Shown: one piece after another, positions 27,939 to 35,579 of the stretch
How positions within the stretch are numbered: position 1 is the first letter of the stretch
How the letters are laid out: the number at the start of each line of letters is the position of its first letter
Assembly: GCF_000282375.1 (NCBI RefSeq)
Contig: NZ_AKJK01000014.1
Coordinates: 1 to 41,077, forward strand
DNA: 41,077 nt
Direction: 5' to 3'
DNA from: Pseudomonas sp. GM50
Lineage (GTDB): Bacteria; Pseudomonadota; Gammaproteobacteria; Pseudomonadales; Pseudomonadaceae
Made by a program: the position numbers and the translations under genes
The notes under the pieces: generated by a model
Told to the model about the DNA's origin: nothing
Databases searched by the model: none
Seen by the model: only the letters and a program-made list of their open reading frames with translations

Positions 27939-29432
27939 TCACCGCCCCGTCGACCATTCGCCGGCGACGCTCGTTTCACTGTCAGGCTGCATGACTTCAG
28001 CCTGCATACCCGCGTCGCCGCTTTCCGTGCCGCCCCCCCTGCCCTCATCCCGAACCACCGGGGCCATGCGGTAAAGCGTGCCGATCAGACTCACCGACAA
28101 CCCGCTGACATCGACCATCCACTGTAGAACCTGCTCGGGTGCCGGACCGCCCTGCATTGCCCGGTGCAAGTCTGGCAATGCCACGAGCATGCCGGGATGG
28201 CACTGTCGAAGAAAATGCTCAAGGGCCGCGCCGTTATCGACAAAAGGGGCGAACAGCAGACACACCAGTTGAGCCTCGCTCAAACCGAGGTTCTTTTGTG
28301 CTTCAGCCGCCGCCAATGCGCGCTGGTCGCTCATTGTCACCGGGTTGCCGAAGGTCTCCATTGCCTGTTCGCAAAAGCGCTCTGGAACGTGTTTACGACG
28401 CATCATCACCAGCGCCCGCTGCAGGTACTCGCTGACGCCCGTCTCGTAGGTGCGACCGTGTACAAAGCACGCTTGCAAGCCACGAAGGTGCGCGGATATC
28501 GACAAGCTGACGTAGTCGTTATCACTGAGCTGAGCCGACAACTCGTCAGGTTGGAACCCGAGAAAATCGGTGAGCAATGGCCAGCGCTCTTCCAGATTGC
28601 TGACCAGCATGTCGTGAATATCGATAAAGGTCGTGCGGCGACACGCTTCAAAACGATCGGCGGGACGCCACGCCGCCAGGGCAGACGCAGGATAAAACTC
28701 GCGGTAGCAATCGCTGCCCAATTCATCGAGCCGCGCGAACAGGCCCTCGTAGCCCGTTTCATGATGGTCTGGTGCATTGAGCCCGGCCTTGGCCGCCGCA
28801 CGGTTCAACCCCTCGATAAACTGCTTCTGCCGACGGGGCGTATCGCTACTGACCAGTGCATCGACACCTTGGTCCCAGCGGGCGATTTGTCCGCAAAACT
28901 CGCCGGTCGCCAAGTACCCGTCATCCCACAGATCAAGCGGCCCGTTCCAGGCTCGACGGTGCCCGACCATCAGCAGGTTGAGCCGATTCGACTCGCGACC
29001 GGCTTCGGAGATCGACGCCAGATGGTTGAACGGCAGGACTTCACGATTATCGACCATCAGCACTTCGACCCGGGGATCGTCGTAGAGAAACAACGCACTG
29101 TAGCTGCGATGGATGTTTTCCATGGCCGTCGAGGCCGCACCGTTCAAGCGCAAGGTCGCCACTCGCAGCTGAAACGTCGCCGGCGCCCGGCCGGCGATAC
29201 TCAGTTGCGCGGCGCGCAGTAGCGCCAGCGTGTAGCAGCTGTCGCGGGACCCTGACTGCATCGCCAGCACCTTGTAATCGCCAATACGCTCCATGCCTCC
29301 TGCGGACATCACCAGGCGCTGAATCATCAATTGCAATGCCGTGCGCTCGGCGCGAGAGAAAAAACCCAGCAAACGCTGCAGCATTTGCTGATAAACATAG
29401 TTCATTGCCTGATCATGGGTAGCGGTCATCAT
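27939..29432 (-). CDS. Uncharacterised 497-residue protein
   Basis: I do not recognise a named domain. The protein is soluble, with no signal peptide or membrane segment. The N-terminus is helical and basic (QQMLQRLLGFFSRAERTALQ, then LMIQRLVMSAGGMERIGDYK). The centre has mixed alpha/beta character with conserved-looking stretches such as MENIHRSYSALFLYDDP, MVDNREVLPFNHLAS and GPLDLWDDGYLATGEFCG. The last ~40 residues are Gly/Glu/Ser-rich and probably disordered. AGG lies 7 bases before the ATG. It is directly upstream of the MocR-type gene on the same strand, so the two may be co-transcribed. Codon use is like the core genes, which suggests a resident gene rather than a recent arrival. Confidence 0.8.
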   Translation of the reverse strand: MMTATHDQAMNYVYQQMLQRLLGFFSRAERTALQLMIQRLVMSAGGMERIGDYKVLAMQSGSRDSCYTLALLRAAQLSIAGRAPATFQLRVATLRLNGAASTAMENIHRSYSALFLYDDPRVEVLMVDNREVLPFNHLASISEAGRESNRLNLLMVGHRRAWNGPLDLWDDGYLATGEFCGQIARWDQGVDALVSSDTPRRQKQFIEGLNRAAAKAGLNAPDHHETGYEGLFARLDELGSDCYREFYPASALAAWRPADRFEACRRTTFIDIHDMLVSNLEERWPLLTDFLGFQPDELSAQLSDNDYVSLSISAHLRGLQACFVHGRTYETGVSEYLQRALVMMRRKHVPERFCEQAMETFGNPVTMSDQRALAAAEAQKNLGLSEAQLVCLLFAPFVDNGAALEHFLRQCHPGMLVALPDLHRAMQGGPAPEQVLQWMVDVSGLSVSLIGTLYRMAPVVRDEGRGGGTESGDAGMQAEVMQPDSETSVAGEWSTGR

Positions 29433-29555
29433 TATTTACCTGTAACTCATAAGTTCAATGCCACGCAAACAACGAGGTGTATTGCGCAACAGGTATCTGT
29501 CATGAATGGAGTGCCGGAACTGTTATTCAAATGCTAGCACTTAAGCATTGTGTAA

Positions 29556-29804
29556 TTATTTGAAATGATTGGATGTCACGGGTACCCCAAGGAGATCAAG
29601 GTCGCCGCAACGCCCGGCAGAATGGGCGCCCTGTGCTCCCGCGCGCTTTCCTAGGAAATTTCCGACAGCGTCCCACAGACACTTAGTACAAGAAATAAAG
29701 AAAGAAGTTGCCAATGAATGTAAGACAACTGAGCGACGCTGCATTATTTGTTGAGCATATATTGCAGGCGCGCATTGAGGAGTTTCAGCCTGATAGTCGG
29801 CCAT
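29556..29804 (-). CDS. Possible small protein, 82 residues, unknown
   Basis: The frame begins MADYQAETPQCAPAIYAQQI and has a strong ribosome site (AAGGA, 7 bases before ATG) and an upstream GATAAT box. The C-terminal half is Gly/Arg/Ala-rich and unconvincing. No family was recognised. It overlaps the 30-codon plus-strand frame, so at most one is likely real. Confidence 0.25.
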   Translation of the reverse strand: MADYQAETPQCAPAIYAQQIMQRRSVVLHSLATSFFISCTKCLWDAVGNFLGKRAGAQGAHSAGRCGDLDLLGVPVTSNHFK

Positions 29805-29806
29805 GA
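29714..29806 (+). CDS. Possible 30-residue peptide or gene remnant
   Basis: Reads MNVRQLSDAALFVEHILQAR and ends about ten codons later, after EEFQPDSRP. It looks like a genuine protein start (amphipathic helix), and AAAGAAG lies 8 bases before the ATG. It stops after 30 codons, so it is either a leader-type peptide or the 5' end of a decayed gene. A palindromic region (29647-29663) lies about 55 bases upstream. Confidence 0.3.
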   Translation: MNVRQLSDAALFVEHILQARIEEFQPDSRP

Positions 29807-29956
29807 CTCTTTCCTTGAGATGAAATTAATCATTCAATTATCAGGGCTTATATAATGATTAGAAGATACAGATTGAGAGCAAAAACCAGTTCAGTTGCTG
29901 AACCGGCCCACCGACAGAACGATGGAACGTCTCATTTTGGAGTGACTATCAGCAGA

Positions 29957-29980
29957 AGAGTCCGTGTTCTCACGGACTCT
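29957..29980 (-). terminator. Rho-independent-like terminator of the quinone oxidoreductase gene
   Basis: AGAGTCCGTG, loop TTCT, CACGGACTCT: a perfect 10-base-pair stem 14 bases after the stop codon. The following minus-strand sequence is TCTGCTG, so the U tract is short and interrupted. Confidence 0.7.
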
Positions 29981-29994
29981 TGCAGAGGAAAGGC

Positions 29995-31017
29995 TTACGC
30001 AGGCTCGACCTGAAGGGCGACCCGTTCGCGGCATGGGCATTCGTCCATATAGCGGTGGGCTTCGACAAACTCGGAAAACGGGAACACCCGGGTCTTGAGT
30101 GGCAGCAGCACACGATCCGCGGTCAACTGGTTGATATCGCGCAGGGCACGTTGCAGTGCGGCCTGATCCTGGATGATGCCCAGCTCCGGCTTGCCGGTGA
30201 AGTTACCAATGCAGTGGACGAAGAACTGAATGTTCTTCTGGAATGCCGCACAGGCGGGGAATGGCGTCTGATTACCCCCCTGCAGGCCATAGAGCACCAG
30301 GCTGCCGCGAGGTGCGAGCACATCGCCGAGCAGCGACATCTGCGGCCCGCCAAGGCCATCGAACACCACATCGACGCCGCGGTTATCGGTGATCTTGTTG
30401 ATCTGCATCAGCAGATCCTGTTCTTCGGTGACGATAACTTTCTCGGCGCCCAGGGACAGCAGGTACTCACGCTCATCCGCGGTTTTGGTCGCAGCAATCA
30501 CTCGCACACCGAGGGCTTTGCCCAGTTGTACAAACGATGGCCCAGCGCAGTGGCTGGCGTCGGTCACCAGCGCAAATTGCCCGGGTTTGACTCGCGCCAG
30601 GTCGGCGTAGGCAAAATAAGCGATCAATAGCGGCGTGTAGTGCACGCTGGCTTCGATCGGGCTGAGCACGTCCGGGTAACGGGTCAATGCCGAGCGCGGC
30701 AGAACGATCTGTTCGCCGTAAACAGGGTAGTCGTTGGGGCTCTCGGCCGGGAAGCTGGCGACCTTGTCACCAACGGCCAAATCATCGACGCCTTCGCCGA
30801 CCATAGTGACCACACCAGCCATTTCATGACCCAGGCCAGAAGGCAGACGAGCATGGGACGAGGCCAGGTTCTGGCGCCAGAGAATGTCGTACCAGCTGAT
30901 GCCTATCGCTTCGACGCGCACCTGCACTTCGCCCGGCGCAGGCAGAGCGGCCGCATGCTCTTCGCATTTGAGCACCTCGGCTGGACCAAACTTGTGAAAA
31001 CGGATCGTGCGGGACAT
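29995..31017 (-). CDS. Zinc-independent medium-chain alcohol dehydrogenase / quinone oxidoreductase-like protein
   Basis: A 340-residue medium-chain dehydrogenase. The N-terminal GroES-like domain has GLGHEMAGVVTMVGEGV and VGDKVASFP. The Rossmann part has ALVTDASHCAGPSFVQLGKAL with a variant nucleotide loop in place of AxxGGVG, and DVVFDGLGGPQMSLLG. The structural and catalytic zinc Cys ligands of true zinc enzymes are absent, which points to the quinone-oxidoreductase group acting on quinones or enones with NADPH. The start MSRTIRFHKFG has GAGG 7 bases upstream. It is divergent from a LysR gene, which is its probable regulator. Confidence 0.88.
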   Translation of the reverse strand: MSRTIRFHKFGPAEVLKCEEHAAALPAPGEVQVRVEAIGISWYDILWRQNLASSHARLPSGLGHEMAGVVTMVGEGVDDLAVGDKVASFPAESPNDYPVYGEQIVLPRSALTRYPDVLSPIEASVHYTPLLIAYFAYADLARVKPGQFALVTDASHCAGPSFVQLGKALGVRVIAATKTADEREYLLSLGAEKVIVTEEQDLLMQINKITDNRGVDVVFDGLGGPQMSLLGDVLAPRGSLVLYGLQGGNQTPFPACAAFQKNIQFFVHCIGNFTGKPELGIIQDQAALQRALRDINQLTADRVLLPLKTRVFPFSEFVEAHRYMDECPCRERVALQVEPA

Positions 31018-31088
31018 CGCAAACCTCGTCAAAGTAACCTCTAATGCCCTGAACTCTATCTGGGCTTTCTACCCAAGACCATCAGTGG

Positions 31089-31098
31089 CTATTAATAG
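31089..31098. promoter_or_regulatory. Palindrome CTATTAATAG, candidate LysR operator
   Basis: A perfect 10-base palindrome in the 268-base gap between the oxidoreductase and the divergent LysR gene, about 72 bases from the oxidoreductase start. LysR regulators commonly bind AT-rich dyads in such positions. The link is inferred from location only. Confidence 0.35.
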
Positions 31099-31285
31099 TC
31101 GACATGCCTGTCATTGATTCCGCAGCGACGGCGACATCATCAAATGCCGTAAAAACCGAAGCAGCCTTTCAGAAAAAACTGAATTACCCTGTGCAGAGTA
31201 CCAGTCTTTCCCCGTAAGATTCATGCCGGCCATTGTTCCCATATGGCCGCTCACGTCAAGTTTGCTGACTCTGCCAGGACTCCAG

Positions 31286-32200
31286 ATGAATCGTAATGAC
31301 CTGCGTCGTGTCGACCTGAACCTGTTGATCGTTTTCGAAACACTGATGCACGAACGCAGCGTGACCCGCGCTGCGGAGAAATTGTTCCTCGGCCAGCCGG
31401 CCATCAGTGCGGCACTCTCGCGCCTGCGCGGGCTGTTCGATGACCCGTTGTTCGTGCGTACCGGCCGCAGCATGGAGCCTTCCGCCCGGGCGGTGGAAAT
31501 CTTCGCCCTGCTCTCGCCAGCCCTGGATTCGATTTCCACCGCAGTCAGTCGTGCGGCGGAATTCGATCCGGCGACCAGCACTGCGGTGTTCCGCATCGGC
31601 CTGTCGGATGATGTTGAATTCGCGCTACTGCCGATGCTGCTCAAGCGTTTGCGCGCGGAATCGCCGGGGATTGTGCTGGTGGTGCGTCGGGCCAACTACA
31701 TTCTGATGCCGAGCCTGCTGGCTTCGGGCGAGATTTCCATCGGCGTCAGCTACACCGCCGACCTGCCGGCCAACGCCAAGCGCAAAGTGCTGCGCCGTAG
31801 CATGCCGAAACTGTTGCGCGCCGATACGGTGCCGGGGCCGTTGAGCCTGGATGATTTCTGCGCCCGCCCCCATGCCTTGGTTTCGTTCGCGGGCGACCTG
31901 AGCGGCTTTATAGATGAAGAGCTGGAGAAGCTGGGGCGCAAACGGCATGTGGTGCTGGCGGTGCCGCAGTTTAATGGGCTCAGTACACTCATCAGTGGCA
32001 CTGATATTGTCGCGACAGTGCCTGATTACACAGCTGAAGCGTTGACCGCGGCTGGTGGCGTTCGTGCGGAGGATCCGCCGTTGCCGGTGCGTAGTTTTGA
32101 ATTGCACATGGCGTGGCGTGGGTCGCAGGATAATGACCCGGGTGAGCGCTGGTTGCGGTCGCGGATTCAGATGTTTTTCGGCGATCCTGAGAGTCTTTGA
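31286..32200 (+). CDS. LysR-family transcriptional regulator
   Basis: A 304-residue LysR protein. The winged helix spans residues about 8-66 (VDLNLLIVFETLMHERSVTR, AAEKLFLGQPAISAALSRLR, DDPLFVR). The effector domain includes FRIGLSDDVEFALLPMLL and ISGTDIVATVPDYTAEAL. The subgroup resembles NodD/SyrM-like regulators that start with RRVDLNLL. AGGA lies 6 bases before the ATG. Divergence from the quinone oxidoreductase gene suggests direct control. The last codons (MFFGDPESL) recur in diverged form at 36668-36697. Confidence 0.92.
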   Translation: MNRNDLRRVDLNLLIVFETLMHERSVTRAAEKLFLGQPAISAALSRLRGLFDDPLFVRTGRSMEPSARAVEIFALLSPALDSISTAVSRAAEFDPATSTAVFRIGLSDDVEFALLPMLLKRLRAESPGIVLVVRRANYILMPSLLASGEISIGVSYTADLPANAKRKVLRRSMPKLLRADTVPGPLSLDDFCARPHALVSFAGDLSGFIDEELEKLGRKRHVVLAVPQFNGLSTLISGTDIVATVPDYTAEALTAAGGVRAEDPPLPVRSFELHMAWRGSQDNDPGERWLRSRIQMFFGDPESL

Positions 32201-32400
32201 TTCAAGCGGTCACACACTTAAACGCTGGATGACCGGGCACTCACAACGGCCCGCAAAGGAGCTGCAGGCACTGCTGCTGAGCCAGATGGGTGGCGACCAG
32301 CAAGGTACGCCAACCCTCAAGGCCATATGACAACACCTGCCACAGCCACAGGTAGCTGAGTTGGAACACCACCCAGGTCAATCCTGGCTATCCACGGCGG

Positions 32401-32640
32401 TCAAGCATGGCGATTATCCGTACCGTCCATGATACGACGGGCTTTGGCGACCGTGTCTGCGGCCAGGCGTCCTTGCTCCACCAGTGCCTGCGGAGCCGTC
32501 AGGCAGATCGCCTGGCTGTCCACCTCGGAGTAACGCCGCAGGGCGCGCCGGGTGTCTGAACAGCCGAAGCCATCCGTGCCCAGCACCTTGAACGGCGCAC
32601 TCACATAGGGAGAGATGAGTTGGGCTCCTGCGTTGTCGCA
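32401..32640 (-). pseudogene. Remnant of pyruvate dehydrogenase E1 (AceE-like), C-terminal fragment
   Basis: The minus-strand frame reads QLISPYVSAPFKVLGTDGFG and then CSDTRRALRRYSEV, matching the conserved C-terminal segment of homodimeric pyruvate dehydrogenase E1 (VLGTDGFGRSDTRxxLRxFFEV). About 75 residues remain. The usual Arg in GFGRSD is Cys here, and upstream coding is lost where the hydrolase gene ends. There is no start or ribosome site. The 200 bases to its left (32201-32400) hold no gene I can support; an open frame there (RPAKELQALLLSQMGGDQQG) was not recognised. The fragment marks the left edge of the accessory region. Confidence 0.7.
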
Positions 32641-32648
32641 AGTTGTGG

Positions 32649-33545
32649 TTACGCGAGGTGTTCCTTGAACCAGTCCAGCGCGGCAGCACTGGATTGATCG
32701 AATCTGGTGATGTACGGATCGAAGTGGCCGCCGGGGATCGTCACGAGGCGCTTCGGCTCAAGGGCGCGTTCGTAGGCGGCCAGCTCAAGATCGGTCAGCG
32801 TGATCGCGTCCTGCAGCGCGACGATCATCAGCAGCGGCGTGGGGGACACGCGCGCAATCCACGTGCCCGGTTCGTACATGCGCGCAGCGCGCGTCGAGCG
32901 CACCGTGACGCTGTTCTCCCAGGCGCCGTCGGGTACGGGCTGCAGATAGAACTCGATGGCTTCCTTGGTGCGGTACGAAGCAGGGACGGCCGGATCGGCG
33001 CTGACGATTGCCTGTCTACGCGGCGGCTCGCCGCGTGCTTGCGCGCGCTCGTCCGCCGTGAAGGCATCCTCGATGGCGGCGACAGCATCGGGCGGAATGC
33101 GGCGCAGTCCTTGCTCGAAGCCGCTGATCGTCGGCACCTGCGCGACGACCGCACGCAAGCGGCGTTCGGTTGCGCCAAGCACGAGTGCGTGACCGCCGGA
33201 ATAGCTCGTGCCCCATAAGCCGATGCGCTTCGCGTCGACGGCGTCCTGGTCTTCGAGGAAGCTGATCGCGCGCCGCCAATCAGCGATCTGACACCATGGG
33301 TCGATATCCTGGCGCGGCGTGCCTTCGCTGGCGCCGAAGTTGCGGTGATCGTGCAGGAGGACGACAAAGCCGTTGGAGGCAAATTTCTCAGCGAATGGCT
33401 CCAGGCCGTGCTCCTTCACGCCGGCATAACCATGCGCCATCGTGATGGCAGGATAGGGGGCGGTGCCGCCGGTGGGAATATAGAGCCAGCCGCGCAGCGT
33501 GACACCGCCCTCGGCTTCGAACGCGATATCGGTACGTCGAAACAT
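32649..33545 (-). CDS. Alpha/beta hydrolase (dienelactone hydrolase / DUF-type serine hydrolase)
   Basis: A 298-residue cytoplasmic hydrolase. Oxyanion-region MAHGYAGVKEHG, then LLHDHRNFGASEG, and nucleophile elbow WGTSYSGGH with Ser114. A likely acid is the Asp in IVALQDAITL and the catalytic His is in PGGHFDPY. The fold is that of S9/dienelactone-like hydrolases acting on esters or cleaved C-C bonds. AAGGAGA lies about 7 bases before the ATG, a very strong site. It is the last gene of the leftward group with the tautomerase and SnoaL-like genes, though a 383-base gap separates it from them. Confidence 0.88.
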   Translation of the reverse strand: MFRRTDIAFEAEGGVTLRGWLYIPTGGTAPYPAITMAHGYAGVKEHGLEPFAEKFASNGFVVLLHDHRNFGASEGTPRQDIDPWCQIADWRRAISFLEDQDAVDAKRIGLWGTSYSGGHALVLGATERRLRAVVAQVPTISGFEQGLRRIPPDAVAAIEDAFTADERAQARGEPPRRQAIVSADPAVPASYRTKEAIEFYLQPVPDGAWENSVTVRSTRAARMYEPGTWIARVSPTPLLMIVALQDAITLTDLELAAYERALEPKRLVTIPGGHFDPYITRFDQSSAAALDWFKEHLA

Positions 33546-33734
33546 GGAAGTTCTCCTTGTAGAAAGAGGTCAGGCGGCGCCGTAAACCCTATGCGCAGCG
33601 GCAGTTCATGCCTTCCACCCTTTTGCCTCGGTCACTCGATGCGAGGTCAATTGCCTGGTCGCTCAAGCGTGAAGAGTTGCTCCGCGCCGATTTCGAAATA
33701 GTCGGCCGGCCCACATCCGCGCAGGATCGGGCAC

Positions 33735-33839
33735 CTACAGTGCCTCCGGCCCGGTGCGCGTGCGCAACACCATGGTCGAAGTGATGGCTGTATTCATCCC
33801 AATACCCGTCCAGAACATGGTGTCGGATCGGAGCCACAT
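33735..33839 (-). CDS. Possible 34-codon gene or 5' remnant
   Basis: Starts MWLRSDTMFWTGIGMNTAIT and ends shortly after in RTRTGPEAL. AGGAG lies 8 bases before the ATG, and the operator-like palindrome is just upstream, so the start looks functional. No family was recognised. It may be the beginning of a gene broken by frameshift. Confidence 0.3.
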   Translation of the reverse strand: MWLRSDTMFWTGIGMNTAITSTMVLRTRTGPEAL

Positions 33840-33854
33840 GAGCCCCACTCCTGA

Positions 33855-33877
33855 GAAACGAACGAGACATTCGTTTC
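33855..33877. promoter_or_regulatory. Perfect 8-base inverted repeat, TetR-operator-like
   Basis: GAAACGAA, 7-base spacer CGAGACA, TTCGTTTC. Size and symmetry are like operators of TetR-family repressors (AACGA...TCGTT type). No TetR gene is present in this window, so the cognate regulator would have been lost or lies elsewhere. It sits between the tautomerase gene and the small frame at 33735. Confidence 0.45.
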
Positions 33878-33928
33878 GAGTCAATTCTGCTGCGCCGTTT
33901 CTAAAGAACGGGGCGGCTTTCGTATTTC

Positions 33929-34342
33929 TTACTTGTTTACCCAAGGCATGGAGAGGTCAATGTCAGAGACCAGCTTGCCACCGCCGAAGCTCATGTTCTC
34001 CAAGGGAACGGCATACATGATCAGGCTGATATCGTCCTGGCTAACGCCCGCCTTTTCTACCGCGTAACGGGTGACCAACTCCGCGAGCTTGCGTTTCTGC
34101 TCCACTGTCCTGCTCGTGCCTATCGTCACCGTTACGACCATGCGCTTGTCAGATCTCTTCATGTCAGGAAAAGTCGGATGGATGAAAAGCTCATCGTCCT
34201 TGTGCTCACTGATGATGACGAAACGGTCATCCTTGGGCGTATCCATGGCTTCATGAAGAGCGAGATTCAAGGCATCCGCCAGCGCGCGTTTCTCTTCGCT
34301 AGAGAATTTTTGGGCCGGAATGTGGGCGTGGAATATTGGCAT
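33929..34342 (-). CDS. Tautomerase-superfamily protein (malonate semialdehyde decarboxylase-like)
   Basis: A 137-residue protein beginning MPIFHAHIPAQKFSSEEKRA, so removal of Met exposes the N-terminal Pro that is the catalytic base or acid in this superfamily. The second half repeats the beta-alpha-beta unit (VVTVTIGTSRTVEQKRKLAE, LIMYAVPLENMSFGGG). ENMSFGGGK resembles the ENWSFGNG segment of MSAD and cis-3-chloroacrylic acid dehalogenase relatives. Fused two-unit length (about 130) fits that group, not the 62-residue 4-oxalocrotonate tautomerases. Possible chemistry is tautomerisation or hydration/decarboxylation of 3-oxo acids. GAGGAAA precedes the ATG. Confidence 0.85.
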   Translation of the reverse strand: MPIFHAHIPAQKFSSEEKRALADALNLALHEAMDTPKDDRFVIISEHKDDELFIHPTFPDMKRSDKRMVVTVTIGTSRTVEQKRKLAELVTRYAVEKAGVSQDDISLIMYAVPLENMSFGGGKLVSDIDLSMPWVNK

Positions 34343-34429
34343 GAGTGTTTCCTCGGTGGTGTTGTTCAGGTCAAATGAGGCGATGAAGTGCGTTTCGATG
34401 TATGCGCTGCCTCAGCGGCCTCGGCAACC

Positions 34430-34897
34430 CTAGCTTTCATATCCCGGAGGAACCGAGAAAATCTCCGCCTCTGGTGGCGGCATGTCAGCAGTGCCGTTTG
34501 GGTAGAGTGCCTGTGCCGCCGCCACCGTATTGAGAGACTCGCGAAGCAACTTGATTTTGCCGCCCTCGACAACGAGGTATCCCGTGAACAAGTGATGGAT
34601 GAGACGTCCGGTCGACGCCGCGCGCGCTTCCGCCAGATATTCGGCGTACACCTGATCCTTCGTGTCGATCAGCACCGTGGTATTTTCGGGTTTGAAGCTG
34701 AAGCCGGGATAAAGGTTGCCGCCGACAAAATCATAGAGCTTCGCGATGGCTTCGCGCCCCTGATGGCGGGTCGGAATACCGAGCGAATGGAGGAATGGGA
34801 GCTCCAGCACGCCGTCCTCGGCGAACAGCTCAGCACATTTCTTGCCGTCGGGGACAACGGCAAGAAGGTCTAACAGCAATGTTTTTGCATCAGTCAT
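34430..34897 (-). CDS. SnoaL/NTF2-like protein 1
   Basis: A 155-residue single-domain protein of the NTF2-like superfamily: N-terminal helix LLLDLLAVVPDGKKCAELFA, then EDGVLELPF, the loop GREAIAKLYDFV, and the beta-sheet QVYAEYLAEAR and FTGYLVVEGGKIKLLRES. Members are cyclases, isomerases or ligand binders; the pocket chemistry cannot be deduced. Two ATGs lie two codons apart. GAGG is 3 bases before the first and 9 before the second, so the second is used here. It is 88 bases upstream of the tautomerase gene on the same strand. Confidence 0.83.
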   Translation of the reverse strand: MTDAKTLLLDLLAVVPDGKKCAELFAEDGVLELPFLHSLGIPTRHQGREAIAKLYDFVGGNLYPGFSFKPENTTVLIDTKDQVYAEYLAEARAASTGRLIHHLFTGYLVVEGGKIKLLRESLNTVAAAQALYPNGTADMPPPEAEIFSVPPGYES

Positions 34898-34951
34898 GGT
34901 CATTTTCCTCAGGAAAAATTGGCGGCCGCCGCCAGGGGCGGCGCAGTAGGA

Positions 34952-35347
34952 TCAGTTCGGAAAGCTATCGCCAAACATCGGGAGCCCACTTTTCGAACCG
35001 TCGCGCGTGGCCTCGTCTTGGATAACATCCCAGTGTTCGGCGAGCTGGCCGTTTTCGATGCGAACTATGTCGACCACGATCCAGTTTGTCGGGGCGCCGA
35101 ATCCTGAGAAGCGGCCATGAAGTACGACATAATCGCCCGAGGCCACGGCCAGCCCATTTTCGTAGCGAAACTCGGCGGGCGCTGCCTTGACGAGATCAAA
35201 CAGGCCTTCGCGACCGGGCTCGATATAGGCACTGTGCTGGATATAGTCGGGCGACCAGAAGCGTTCGGCCGCGGCATAGTCGCGCTTGTTGAACAGCGTA
35301 TCAAACGCTTCCAGCACGAAATTCCTGTTTCTCTCTTCGGTGCTCAT
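34952..35347 (-). CDS. SnoaL/NTF2-like protein 2
   Basis: A 131-residue SnoaL-type protein: FVLEAFDTLFNKRDYAAAER, then WSPDYIQHSAYIEPGREGL, then the sheet DYVVLHGRFSGFGAPTNWIV and the C-terminal AEHWDVIQDEA, a segment typical of the SnoaL-like polyketide cyclase family (HWDxxQ). GAGG lies 9 bases before the ATG. It is the first gene of the leftward group and faces the hxlR-type gene across a 306-base gap. Its promoter, as identified here, would give a leader of about 250 bases. Confidence 0.87.
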   Translation of the reverse strand: MSTEERNRNFVLEAFDTLFNKRDYAAAERFWSPDYIQHSAYIEPGREGLFDLVKAAPAEFRYENGLAVASGDYVVLHGRFSGFGAPTNWIVVDIVRIENGQLAEHWDVIQDEATRDGSKSGLPMFGDSFPN

Positions 35348-35579
35348 TGGTTTGTCCTCTCTTCGTTATCTGTTGGGTTGAGGGGAGAGTAGGCGGATTA
35401 AATTTCGCCATCTCCCACGGCTGTGTGGTGGGGTATGTTGGTCCGTACAACTGTAATGATCTTCAGCGAAACGCCAGCTCATCGTGCCATGTCGCTGTTA
35501 TCGTCATTTCGGCCATACGCAGCACCGAATTGCCGCTGTCACCCGTGTTGAAAAGCCCAGATGTTCGATTCTCTTGGCG

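Larger units (their letters stand above)
29433..29994. other. 562-base AT-rich gap without a confident gene
   Basis: The stretch is much more AT-rich than its neighbours. It holds two mutually overlapping small reading frames with plausible starts (listed separately), nested palindromes TTTCCTAGGAAA (29647-29658) and GGAAATTTCC (29654-29663), a TATAAT box on the plus strand at 29851-29856 without a good -35 partner, and the terminator at 29957-29980. It also contains the promoter of the 497-residue protein gene. No tRNA or known small RNA was recognised. Confidence 0.5.
33546..33928. other. Gap between hydrolase and tautomerase genes with fragmentary coding signal
   Basis: No full gene. Fragments that look protein-like occur in different minus-strand frames: a 34-codon frame with a ribosome site (33735-33839), and 33657-33716 reading GPADYFEIGAEQLFTLERPG before a stop. 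They could be pieces of one frameshifted gene. A perfect operator-like inverted repeat lies at 33855-33877. The arrangement suggests a decayed gene with its control site. Confidence 0.45.

Noticed and set aside
31111..31695. Minus-strand open frame opposite the LysR gene
   Set aside because: Ser/Arg-rich antisense shadow; the plus strand has an intact LysR protein.
35463..35516. 17-codon minus-strand frame in the SnoaL leader (MAEMTITATWHDELAFR)
   Set aside because: No ribosome site and no repeated or regulatory codon pattern; too short to support as a leader peptide.
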